From: Candidatus Poseidoniales archaeon
GTDB lineage: Archaea; Thermoplasmatota; Poseidoniia; Poseidoniales; Poseidoniaceae
NCBI GenBank assembly: GCA_009887135.1
Contig: QXYA01000007.1
Span: 1 to 17,220 of the forward strand
DNA length: 17,220 bases
Reading direction: 5' to 3'
Below are positions 6,892 to 14,509 of this stretch, piece after piece; the stretch's first letter is position 1, and every line of letters begins with the position of its first letter. A model generated the notes under the pieces. That model searched no databases. It saw nothing but the letters and a program-made list of their open reading frames with translations, and was not told the DNA's origin. Both the position numbers and the translations under genes were made by a program.

Positions 6892-8378
6892 TCGACACCG
6901 AACGAATTGTAGCAAATTCAATACCAATCAATCGTGAAGGTTCTCACGTTGTCTACTGGATGACCAGTGCACGCCGCTCTCGATGGAACCATGGTCTAGA
7001 TCATGCGATTGATCTTGCTAACGAGGCAAATGTACCTCTTATCGTGGTGGAGTCCCTTGCATTGGGACATCGCTGGGCGAATGACCGAATTCACACCTTC
7101 GTCCTTCAAGGTATGATCGATAATCGAAAACTGTTCGAATCAGCACCTCTTACATACATCCCGTATGTAGAGACAAAACGCGGCCAAGCATCTGGCCTTT
7201 TACGCTCGTTTACCAAAGGAGCAGTAGCCATGGTTATCGATGACTACCCAACATACATGCCGAGAGAAGTTGCCAACAGAGCAATGGAAATTGGTGAGTG
7301 TTGTGTTATTGCAGTCGACAGTAATGGTATTCTTCCTCTACGAACACCTGAACGTTCCTTCACCACAGCCTATTCGTTCCGACGCTACCTCCACAAGAAC
7401 ATACTGGGTTTCCTAGCTAGACCTCCAATGGCTGAACCTCTGAAAGCATTGAACGATTTACCTGATGGTAAATCCATTGCCGAGGAAGCCTTTGCAAGAG
7501 CGGACGTTCCAATCACGCCATATGAATTTATTTGGAGAGTTGCTGAAGCCTCTCGTGAAGGAAGAGACGCACTTTCCTATCTCGATATTGATCATGAGGT
7601 CACTCCAATCGATTCTACAACAGGTGGCTCTGTTCAGGCACGAGTCGAACTTAGTAAATTCATCGAGCAAAGGCTCAATCACTACCATGTGGACCGGAAT
7701 CATCCAGAACGTCACGGAAGCAGCGGACTTTCTCCATGGTTGCACTTCGGCCACATCTCCTCATTCGAGATTGTCGATGCAGTCTTGAAACACCAAAAAT
7801 GGAATCCAATGAAAATAACTCCACCTCACAATGGCCGCAGAGAAGGTTGGTGGGGAGCGAACGAAGGAGCAGAAGCATTCCTTGACCAAATTATCACCTG
7901 GAGAGAGTTAGGTTTCATTTACTGTCATCAAACCCCAAATCACGCAAAATACGAAACCTTGCCTGAGTGGGCCAAGAAAACTCTGACTGAACACTCCGAA
8001 GATGAACGCCCGTATCTCTACACGTTCGAAGAACTTGAAAATGGACAAACCCATGACCCGTTGTGGAATGCAGCCCAAATGCAACTGCGAACTGAAGGAT
8101 TTATTCACAACTACTTGAGAATGCTATGGGGCAAGAAGGTGCTTGAATGGTCATCCGATCCGAAGACAGCATGCGAATGGTTAATTCGACTCAACGACAG
8201 ATGGGCACTCGATGGAAGAGATCCAAATTCCTATACAGGCATATTCTGGATTTTCGGACGATTCGATCGTGGATGGTTCGAAAGAGCAGTCTTTGGAAAG
8301 ATACGCTACATGACTTCGGCATCAACACAACGTAAGTTCAAAACCGCGGATTATATACAAAAGTACGCTGATTCTTAA
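6888..8378 (+). CDS. phr: Class II CPD photolyase (deoxyribodipyrimidine photolyase)
   Basis: 496-residue FAD-dependent, light-driven enzyme that splits UV-induced cyclobutane pyrimidine dimers. The N-terminal antenna-type Rossmann domain (about 18-180) starts with VVYWMTSARRSRWNHGLDHA, a class II hallmark. The C-terminal FAD/DNA-binding domain carries LSPWLHFGHIS (281-291), ITWRELGF (336-343), RMLWGKKVLEW (411-421) with tryptophans in the electron-transfer region, and YTGIFWIFGRFDRGW (449-463) followed by FGKIRYM. The segment LNDRWALDGRDPNSYTGIFW matches class II enzymes and not class I or cryptochrome-DASH. Full length for the class. It is translated from an SD site overlapping the Nudix gene end and followed closely by the TIGR01777 gene. 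It would need FAD, which RibA, encoded divergently, helps to supply. A photic-zone lifestyle is implied. Confidence 0.95.
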   Translation: MIDTERIVANSIPINREGSHVVYWMTSARRSRWNHGLDHAIDLANEANVPLIVVESLALGHRWANDRIHTFVLQGMIDNRKLFESAPLTYIPYVETKRGQASGLLRSFTKGAVAMVIDDYPTYMPREVANRAMEIGECCVIAVDSNGILPLRTPERSFTTAYSFRRYLHKNILGFLARPPMAEPLKALNDLPDGKSIAEEAFARADVPITPYEFIWRVAEASREGRDALSYLDIDHEVTPIDSTTGGSVQARVELSKFIEQRLNHYHVDRNHPERHGSSGLSPWLHFGHISSFEIVDAVLKHQKWNPMKITPPHNGRREGWWGANEGAEAFLDQIITWRELGFIYCHQTPNHAKYETLPEWAKKTLTEHSEDERPYLYTFEELENGQTHDPLWNAAQMQLRTEGFIHNYLRMLWGKKVLEWSSDPKTACEWLIRLNDRWALDGRDPNSYTGIFWIFGRFDRGWFERAVFGKIRYMTSASTQRKFKTADYIQKYADS

Positions 8379-8380
8379 CA

Positions 8381-8388
8381 GAGGTGAT
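8381..8388 (+). promoter_or_regulatory. Shine-Dalgarno-like GAGGTGAT deciding the TIGR01777 start
   Basis: GAGGTGAT, complementary to the usual archaeal 16S 3' tail, overlaps the possible GTG (8384) and ATG (8387) starts, so it cannot serve them. It is well placed for the TTG at 8393, with 4 nt between the motif end and the codon. Confidence 0.5.
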
Positions 8389-8392
8389 GCAA

Positions 8393-9784
8393 TTGCCAAT
8401 TTATGAACACTCAGCCAATTTCCCATTTTCGAGAGAAGACGTCTGGGCGTGGCATGCCCGCCCAGGAGCAATCCGGCGTATTATGCCTGGTTGGGAAGGT
8501 ATACGCCCTATCGAAGTCGGAGGAATCCACAACGGTGCAAAGACCTCGTTCAAAATTTCAATTGGGCCAATTCCACAGCGCTGGGTTGCCGAACACCACG
8601 GCTACATCGAGGGTGAGCAATTCTGCGATAATATGGTCAAGGGGCCATTTGGACGTTGGGACCATGCTCATAAATTCCTTGCAGTAAGTGATGACGAAAT
8701 GACCATTCATGATCATGTTGATTGGAGATTACCATTCCACTTCTTCAGTAGGATCGGCGCTCCAATAATGGTCATGCCACGCCTTAGGCAGATGTTCAAA
8801 CATCGTACACGAAGAATTAACGCTGACATGAATCGACAAGCAAAATTCAAAGATGCACCTCGAAAGCGCATTCTTATCAGCGGTTCAACCGGTCTAATCG
8901 GCACTCAACTCTCAGCCTTTTTGGAGACAGATGGACATGATGTTCACCGCTTATTGCGAAAGACATCTGCTCTACACCCTGATTCTGATAAGAATAAAAT
9001 CGTTCGATGGGATGATCAAACAGGTGAAGTTTTGGAAGGCTCGATGGAAAATTTTGATGTCATCATACACTTGGCTGGTGCAGGAATAGGCGACAAGCGA
9101 TGGAGTAAGAAACGAAAACAACTGATTCTCAACAGTCGTACTATTCCGACAAAAAATCTTGCTGAAAATATTGCACATCTCGCATCACCCCCTTCTCTTT
9201 TCATGAGCGCATCCGCAATTGGCTTCTATGACAACAGAGGGGACGAAGAATTAGATGAGGCCAGTTCTATCGGTTCAGGATTCCTTGCTGAAACCTGCCA
9301 GCAATGGGAGCAATCCACTGAGCCTGCACGCTCCGCAGGTATCCGAACAGTCATCTTGCGAACAGGTCTTGTCACGACTGCTGCCGGAGGTATGTTACAG
9401 AAATTACTCCTCCCTGCAAAGATGGGTGGAATGGGCCCCGTTGGAGGCGGCCGTCAATGGCAATCGTGGATTTCCTTCGACGATCAAATTTACTCAATTC
9501 ATCATCTCATGAACCAAGATGATTCTGAAGGCGTGTACAATCTTACCGCTCCAAATCCAGTAACTCAGAAAGTCTATGCAAAAACACTAGGCCGTGTATT
9601 GAGAAGACCCGCTTTTGCTCCAATCCCTGGCTTCATGATGAAACTCCTCTTTGGGAAAATGGGTAAAGGATTGATTTTAGATGGGCAAAAAGTCCACCCT
9701 AAGCGATTGATAGAATCAGGATATGATTTTGAACATTCAGACCTTGAATCAGCACTTCGAGATACATTAGGGCGATTTAACTAG
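8393..9784 (+). CDS. SRPBCC domain fused to TIGR01777-family NAD(P)-binding epimerase (SDR39U1-like)
   Basis: Two-domain protein of about 463 residues. Residues 1-150 form an SRPBCC (polyketide cyclase/START-like) domain, with WAWHARPGAIRRIMPGW near the start. The rest is an atypical short-chain dehydrogenase of the TIGR01777/YfcH type: Rossmann motif GSTGLIGTQL, HLAGAGIGDKRWSKKRKQLI, SASAIGFYDNRGDEELDE in the active-site region, SWISFDDQI, and a C-terminal DUF1731-like segment (RRPAFAPIPGFMMKLLFGKM). This fusion is known in bacteria, but the reaction is not. TTG 8393 is preferred as start: the protein would begin MPIYEHSANFPFS, as relatives do, and GAGGTGAT lies just upstream. ATG 8387 or GTG 8384 would add two or three residues. 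TIGR01777 genes recur beside photolyase genes in light-responsive bacterial clusters, which makes this position informative. Confidence 0.88.
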   Translation: MPIYEHSANFPFSREDVWAWHARPGAIRRIMPGWEGIRPIEVGGIHNGAKTSFKISIGPIPQRWVAEHHGYIEGEQFCDNMVKGPFGRWDHAHKFLAVSDDEMTIHDHVDWRLPFHFFSRIGAPIMVMPRLRQMFKHRTRRINADMNRQAKFKDAPRKRILISGSTGLIGTQLSAFLETDGHDVHRLLRKTSALHPDSDKNKIVRWDDQTGEVLEGSMENFDVIIHLAGAGIGDKRWSKKRKQLILNSRTIPTKNLAENIAHLASPPSLFMSASAIGFYDNRGDEELDEASSIGSGFLAETCQQWEQSTEPARSAGIRTVILRTGLVTTAAGGMLQKLLLPAKMGGMGPVGGGRQWQSWISFDDQIYSIHHLMNQDDSEGVYNLTAPNPVTQKVYAKTLGRVLRRPAFAPIPGFMMKLLFGKMGKGLILDGQKVHPKRLIESGYDFEHSDLESALRDTLGRFN

Positions 9785-9789
9785 TCGTC

Positions 9790-9797
9790 GCTTTATT
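9790..9797 (+). promoter_or_regulatory. Probable TATA box of the surface-protein operon
   Basis: GCTTTATT matches 7 of 8 positions of the crtI/ribA octamer. It starts 35 nt before the ATG at 9825, so the expected transcript has a leader of about 4 nt. It falls in the 40-nt gap after the TIGR01777 stop, which separates the envelope genes from the photolyase operon. Confidence 0.5.
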
Positions 9798-9824
9798 CAT
9801 AACCGAATTCGAACTTGGCGTAAC

Positions 9825-12347
9825 ATGCTCGGGCGTTGCATAGGTGTCGGCCTCTTCGCCCTGCTGCTTGTTTCAATGCTTCCTGCAGTGAACGCTGACG
9901 ATTCTCAACAATCCTCAAATCTTCTAACCGATGGCGTTTCTTCCAACGGTTACGTTTGCGATCCTGATGGTTGTTCTTCGAATGATGGAACGGATTGGTG
10001 GCGAATTTACGCCTATCAAGGAGACATCGTCAGTATCGCTTTCTCAGGGTCGATGAACAATGCCGCATGGTGGTGCCCAGGAGATGGATGGGAAGCTGAT
10101 TATTCGATGCATGATGAAACAGGTTCGCAAGTTGCAAGCATGGCTAAAGACGACAACAATCCTTCGGGAACACTTTCGAAAACGATGCCACAAGCCGGGA
10201 ATGTGTTTGTGAAAATCAAAGGAAAAGACTCGTGGTGTAATGATGGATTTGACTACACTCTTCTCGCTTCCATCGATAAGACAGCGCGTGATACCGATGA
10301 AGATGGATTTGTTGACGCTGAGGATGACTGTGACCTGATTGTTGGTTCCTCAACAAATGATCGTAAGGGTTGCATCGACAGTGATAGTGATGGTTGGTCA
10401 GATACAGATTCTGGATGGGATGTTCAAAACGGAGCAGATGCATTTGAAAACGATGGGACTCAATGGAGAGACCGAGATTTTGATGGATACGGCGACAACA
10501 TTCTTGGTAATCAACCAGACCATTGTCCAGATAACCGTGGCTATTCCACTGACGATCGGTATGGATGCATTGATTCAGATGCTGATGGCTTTTCAGATGC
10601 TGACCCAGGAGGTCTTGATGGACTTGAACCATGGTACGCACATCCTGATGGATTAGCAGATTCGTTCCCATACGAATCCTCTCAATGGAGAGACACTGAT
10701 GGTGACGGTTTCGGAGATAATTGGGATGATCCTATGTGGAACGAGACACACATTGCATGGGGTATTGGAGAATGGCTGCTTTCTGTAGAACAACCTGATG
10801 CCTGTCCGTTTATTGTTGGACTTTCCTTCGCTGACCGATATGGCTGTCCAGATACAGACGGTGATGCTTGGTCTGATCCAGGCGAAAACTGGACCACAAG
10901 TCAAGGTGCAGATGCCTTCCCTGCGGAACCAACTCAGTGGCGAGACCGCGACTTTGACGGTTACGGAGACAATCAAACCATTGGAGCAAATCTCATTGAT
11001 GACTTCCCTGACAACCCAACACAATTCAGAGATACTGATTTTGATGGTTGGGGAGATAATCAAACCTATGGGGCAACACAAGTCGATGATTTCCCAATGA
11101 TTCCAAGTCAATATCGAGACACAGATGGCGATGGCTATGGCGACAATCTAAATGGATTCGAAGGCGATGTTTGCACGAATTCAGATGCAGAAGAAGTTGA
11201 AAGTGGTTGGATTTCAAGATTTGATCGCCTTGGTTGCAGAGATGTGGATTCTGATGGATATTCTGATCCAACAGAAGATTGGATACCTCACCCCGAGGGG
11301 TTCGCAGATGCATTCCCGAGCGATCCTTCCCAATGGTACGATACAGATGGTGATGGATTTGGAGACAACTTGGAATGGTTTGACGGCCAAGCTTGGCGCT
11401 TAGCATACCGTGGAGACGGTTGTAGAACCACCTTAGGACAGTCAACATTCGATCGATGGGGATGCCCTGATTCAGATGGTGATGGTTGGTCCAACCCTAC
11501 ATCTTACTGGCTAGCCAGTCCAGGCGGAATGGCCGATGCATGGCCTGAAGATTCTACTCAATGGCATGATTCAGACGGTGATGGTCGTGGTGACAATCCT
11601 TCGGGTACAACGGCAGACGTTTGCCCTGCTCATCCAGGGACTTCAGTTGGACCTAGTTCAGGCGGAGACCGTTGGGGCTGTCCAGATACCGATGGCGATG
11701 GCTGGTCAAACCTAGGAGATGCCTTCATTCACGAACCAACTCAATGGAGAGATACTGATGGTGATGGATTCGGGGACCAAGAAGATGGAAACGAAGCAGA
11801 TGCTTGCCCAACAACACGAGGGACTTCAATTCTTGATCGACTTGGATGCAGAGATACAGATGGTGATGGCTGGTCGGACCCAACAGATGGCTGGGAAGCT
11901 CATCCATACGGACCTGCTGATTCATTCCCGACTGAAGCCCTTCAGTGGCGAGATACCGATGCTGACGGATTTGGAGACGTACCTCTCGGTGCTATGCGAG
12001 ATGATTGCCCAGAAATCTTTGGAACCTCGACTCGAGATGTTCAAGGATGTGAAGATTCGAATGACGATGGGTGGTCAAATGAATATGGTGAATGGAACGC
12101 TGCTCTCGCTATCATGGGCGAAGACCCTGCTGCTTCGTGGATGACTTATCTCATCGTAGGCATTGCGTTCATTCTTGGGGCTTCAGCAGCACTTGTCGCT
12201 CGTACACTGCGAGTAGAAGAAAAAACACTGGATGACGATTTCCTCATAACAAACGATGCGATGATGCCTTCAGAACCTCATATGGACGCATTACCTGATT
12301 TGGCAATCCCACTTCCTCCAGCACCAGGGGGTGAAGAATCTGCGTAA
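9825..12347 (+). CDS. Secreted, membrane-anchored protein with a PPC-like domain and a long calcium-binding (thrombospondin type 3-like) repeat array
   Basis: 840-residue cell-surface protein of unknown role. It has a Sec-type signal peptide (MLGRCIGVGLFALLLVSMLP, cleavage likely after NA at about residue 24). Residues about 26-150 resemble a bacterial pre-peptidase C-terminal (PPC) beta-sandwich: DWWRIYAYQGDIVSIAFSG, then GNVFVKIKG, with several Cys. Residues 156-758 hold about 18 acidic loops of the D-x-D-x-D-G-x-x-D type. A membrane helix follows (about 772-793, MTYLIVGIAFILGASAALVA), with a basic residue and then a 45-residue acidic, proline-rich cytoplasmic tail. The layout suggests a rigid calcium-stiffened stalk presenting the N-terminal domain away from the cell. 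First gene of a three-gene run; the next gene overlaps its end by 17 nt. Such long acidic repeat proteins are common in Marine Group II genomes, but no function is assigned. Confidence 0.88.
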   Translation: MLGRCIGVGLFALLLVSMLPAVNADDSQQSSNLLTDGVSSNGYVCDPDGCSSNDGTDWWRIYAYQGDIVSIAFSGSMNNAAWWCPGDGWEADYSMHDETGSQVASMAKDDNNPSGTLSKTMPQAGNVFVKIKGKDSWCNDGFDYTLLASIDKTARDTDEDGFVDAEDDCDLIVGSSTNDRKGCIDSDSDGWSDTDSGWDVQNGADAFENDGTQWRDRDFDGYGDNILGNQPDHCPDNRGYSTDDRYGCIDSDADGFSDADPGGLDGLEPWYAHPDGLADSFPYESSQWRDTDGDGFGDNWDDPMWNETHIAWGIGEWLLSVEQPDACPFIVGLSFADRYGCPDTDGDAWSDPGENWTTSQGADAFPAEPTQWRDRDFDGYGDNQTIGANLIDDFPDNPTQFRDTDFDGWGDNQTYGATQVDDFPMIPSQYRDTDGDGYGDNLNGFEGDVCTNSDAEEVESGWISRFDRLGCRDVDSDGYSDPTEDWIPHPEGFADAFPSDPSQWYDTDGDGFGDNLEWFDGQAWRLAYRGDGCRTTLGQSTFDRWGCPDSDGDGWSNPTSYWLASPGGMADAWPEDSTQWHDSDGDGRGDNPSGTTADVCPAHPGTSVGPSSGGDRWGCPDTDGDGWSNLGDAFIHEPTQWRDTDGDGFGDQEDGNEADACPTTRGTSILDRLGCRDTDGDGWSDPTDGWEAHPYGPADSFPTEALQWRDTDADGFGDVPLGAMRDDCPEIFGTSTRDVQGCEDSNDDGWSNEYGEWNAALAIMGEDPAASWMTYLIVGIAFILGASAALVARTLRVEEKTLDDDFLITNDAMMPSEPHMDALPDLAIPLPPAPGGEESA
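10290..12098 (+). repeat. In-gene array of about 18 calcium-binding loops in an alternating pattern
   Basis: Two loop types alternate: type A, (R/H/Y)D-x-D-x-DG-(F/Y/R)-GD, and type B, C-x-D-x-D-x-DGWS(D/N)P. Type B is followed by a spacer ending ADAFP or ADSFP and then xxxxQW, leading into type A. Type A is followed by a spacer with D-x-CP and a DRxGC segment, leading back to type B. Cysteines in D-x-C and R-x-GC probably pair. Two consecutive A loops without B occur near residues 370-430, pointing to a recent internal duplication or loss. The repeated codons (gat/gac, ggt/gga) cause DNA-level periodicity and several long spurious reading frames on both strands. Confidence 0.8.
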
Positions 12348-13629
12348 TTGTTTGTTGATGCTTTTCGTTCTGCTCAGTGCATCGATGATGACATTACCAG
12401 TATCTGCAGAAGGCGAATTATCCGAATTATCCGATGCAGGCATCACTCTGGTTGCCTTACGTAATGACACATTAGATCTTAACCAAGACGGGGATATCGA
12501 TGCAATTCGAGTTGTCGTTATTTTGAATTCCACATCTCCTTCAACCTTCATTGAATTACGACTCATTGCCTCCCATAATGACCGAGAGGTTGTCGAGAAA
12601 ACGACCATGGAAATTTCAGGACAAACAAATGCAAGTCTGACCTATGATGCATGGGCGAGCGGTAAGCATGAACTTGAATTGGCTTTCTTTGATATGAACG
12701 GTGTTCGAATCACTGGCCTTGAATTACCAACTTACGACATGGTTCCTTCATTGCAAACACCGATGTTAGGTCTTGAGTTATTCGGATCTGACACACTTGA
12801 AACAGGTTCTTCATGCGAGGTGAATCGAATGTTTGCTGACGAAACGGGCCCTCGCTATGGTGCAATAGGTACTCAAACGTTCATTGGTGCTCCATTCACA
12901 GTTCTCGATAATGCCACAGTCATCGATTGTTCGAACTGGCCTGCAGGCCAGTATTCGCTTAAGGAAACCTATCGAAATGAGCTTGGACAAACAGCGGAAT
13001 CATGGCTAAACTTATCGATTCAAAATCGACCAGCACCAGAATTTGAATTACTTCTAACCGGCGATCAAATGGCGACAGATCGACCCTGCCTTGTCGCTCT
13101 ACAGGGGCTTAATTCCGACGAAGATTTCACTTCATACCAAAAGGCGTGGGAGGTTTCAACACTCAAAGGGACCATCTCCAATTCGTCCGTTTTTGATTGC
13201 TCTAGTTTACCGGCCGGCGTTCACCTTATCATCCTCAAGGTCACCAATTTAGAGAACATTGTCAGTACTGAGGCTGTGAATCTTGTTCGTTTACCTGCTC
13301 TCGATCTTTCAGCAGAAGAGCAAGAAGCTCTTCCGAGTCAATCCTATGGCGCCGATACCAACACCGAAGCAGTTGGATGGTATACAATGGCTGCATTAGG
13401 ACTCATTGTTGCGATTGTTGTCTTCGTCTTACTCGTTCGAATCAAAGAACATGATGAGTTACTTGCTTTACCTGAATTGGGTCCTGCTCCTCAAATTTTA
13501 GCAGACGGAACTCCAGACTCAGAAGGACTTCCAACCATGAACGATGATGAGGGTCAATTATGGCGCAAGCATCCAGATGGTTCCCTCGATTGGTGGGATA
13601 CATCCTTCAATATCTGGCAGCGTTGGTGA
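12331..13629 (+). CDS. Single-pass membrane surface protein with duplicated two-cysteine domains
   Basis: 432-residue protein I cannot assign to a named family. The GTG start gives MKNLRNCLLMLFVLLSASMM, a clear signal peptide with likely cleavage after VSA (about 27). Residues 49-57 hold an acidic loop DLNQDGDID, like a calcium site. Two related beta-rich domains follow: Cys162/Cys200 and Cys253/Cys290, 38 and 37 residues apart, each ending V/F-x-DCS-(N/S)-(W/L)-PAG and then an N-rich strand. A membrane helix at about 349-371 (TMAALGLIVAIVVFVLLV) is followed by an acidic cytoplasmic tail ending in a Trp-rich motif: LWRKHPDGSLDWWD, then two more Trp at the very end. The start overlaps the previous gene by 17 nt, suggesting coupling, and the DUF4105 gene begins 4 nt after the stop. 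It probably partners the calcium-repeat protein at the cell surface. Confidence 0.85.
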   Translation: MKNLRNCLLMLFVLLSASMMTLPVSAEGELSELSDAGITLVALRNDTLDLNQDGDIDAIRVVVILNSTSPSTFIELRLIASHNDREVVEKTTMEISGQTNASLTYDAWASGKHELELAFFDMNGVRITGLELPTYDMVPSLQTPMLGLELFGSDTLETGSSCEVNRMFADETGPRYGAIGTQTFIGAPFTVLDNATVIDCSNWPAGQYSLKETYRNELGQTAESWLNLSIQNRPAPEFELLLTGDQMATDRPCLVALQGLNSDEDFTSYQKAWEVSTLKGTISNSSVFDCSSLPAGVHLIILKVTNLENIVSTEAVNLVRLPALDLSAEEQEALPSQSYGADTNTEAVGWYTMAALGLIVAIVVFVLLVRIKEHDELLALPELGPAPQILADGTPDSEGLPTMNDDEGQLWRKHPDGSLDWWDTSFNIWQRW

Positions 13630-13633
13630 TTTT

Positions 13634-14509
13634 TTGCAAGACTGGATACTGATTTCCCTCATCGTTGTTGGATGTGTGATTGGACTGATGTCCCTTCATG
13701 GATTGTGGCTTTGGTGGACTCGAGTGCGACCAAAACAACCACGTCTGAATGCAGATTGGCAATCGGACTGTGAGTTCATATCATCTGCTGAATTTGAAGA
13801 TTCAATGATTACATTTCGAAACGTAAGAGATTTTCATTGGAGGACCACGAGGGACCGAGATGAACGATGGGCTGATGAAGTAAAGGTTGATTCTGAAAAA
13901 GTCAAACACATCTGGTTCGTCGTCGACCAATTCCATTCGTTCAAAGGCATGTCACATACGTACCTGACGTTTGAGTTTAAAGACGGCACATGTCTCTCTT
14001 TTTCCTTTGAAGCACGTCGAGTAAAGGGCAAAAGGTACCATCCTTGGACAGGACTTTGGCGTTCTTATGAATTATATCTCCTTCTTGGTTTTGAGAGAGA
14101 TGTAACGCAACTAAGGACGCATGGAAGAAACAATATTGTTCATATGTACCGAGTCGTAACTCCACCTGACAAAGATCGACAAATGATTCTTCAAATGTCC
14201 CATCGTCTCAACCAACTTACACAACGTCCTGAGTTTTACCATACTCTCTTCAAGACATGTAATACTTCGATTGTTCGAGCAGTCAACACCGTTACGCCTG
14301 GCCGTATTCCGTTCCTATGGCGAAATTTCCTTCCAGGATATACTCCAAAGGCTGCATTAAAACTTGGTCTTATCGAGGATTGGGGTGGTTTGGAAATGAC
14401 TCGTGAAAAGGCACGTGTAGATCAGCGTTCACAAACATGGGATGAGAAGGAAGAGTACAGTGAAATGCTACGTAATTTTCTTCCACCTTCAAACTCTGAT
14501 CAAGAGTAA
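13634..14509 (+). CDS. DUF4105 (Lnb N-terminal domain-like) membrane protein
   Basis: 291-residue protein counted from TTG 13634: one N-terminal membrane helix (about 4-27, ILISLIVVGCVIGLM) followed by a globular domain matching DUF4105, the family of the Lnb N-terminal periplasmic domain. Family features seen are FRNVRDFHWRTTRDRDERW, the SHTYLTFEF segment with His108, SFSFEARRVKGKRYHPW, LLGFERDVTQLRTHGRN, and RPEFYHTLFKTCNTSI with Cys209. His and Cys at these places are the candidate catalytic pair of a papain-like/NlpC-like fold. In enterococci Lnb moves an acyl chain within lipoproteins, but archaeal ether lipids lack such acyl chains, so the reaction here must be thought of as open. A GGTGAT motif and TTG 4 nt after the previous stop support this start; an ORF starting at 13544 would overlap the preceding gene. 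The end overlaps the convergent thiamine kinase gene by 21 nt. Confidence 0.82.
   Translation: MQDWILISLIVVGCVIGLMSLHGLWLWWTRVRPKQPRLNADWQSDCEFISSAEFEDSMITFRNVRDFHWRTTRDRDERWADEVKVDSEKVKHIWFVVDQFHSFKGMSHTYLTFEFKDGTCLSFSFEARRVKGKRYHPWTGLWRSYELYLLLGFERDVTQLRTHGRNNIVHMYRVVTPPDKDRQMILQMSHRLNQLTQRPEFYHTLFKTCNTSIVRAVNTVTPGRIPFLWRNFLPGYTPKAALKLGLIEDWGGLEMTREKARVDQRSQTWDEKEEYSEMLRNFLPPSNSDQE

Noticed and set aside
10216..11494. Long minus-strand reading frames (up to 152 codons) and plus-strand alternates within the calcium-repeat gene
   Set aside because: They arise from the biased, repeated Asp/Gly codons of the array. Their translations are low-complexity His/Leu/Ser-rich and resemble no family.
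10290..12098. CRISPR-like or tandem DNA repeat array
   Set aside because: The repeats are degenerate at DNA level, keep the reading frame and vary in unit length; they are protein repeats.
13544..13633. N-terminal extension of the DUF4105 protein starting at ATG 13544
   Set aside because: It overlaps the previous gene by 86 nt in another frame, adds no recognisable sequence, and would bury the membrane helix; TTG 13634 fits better.
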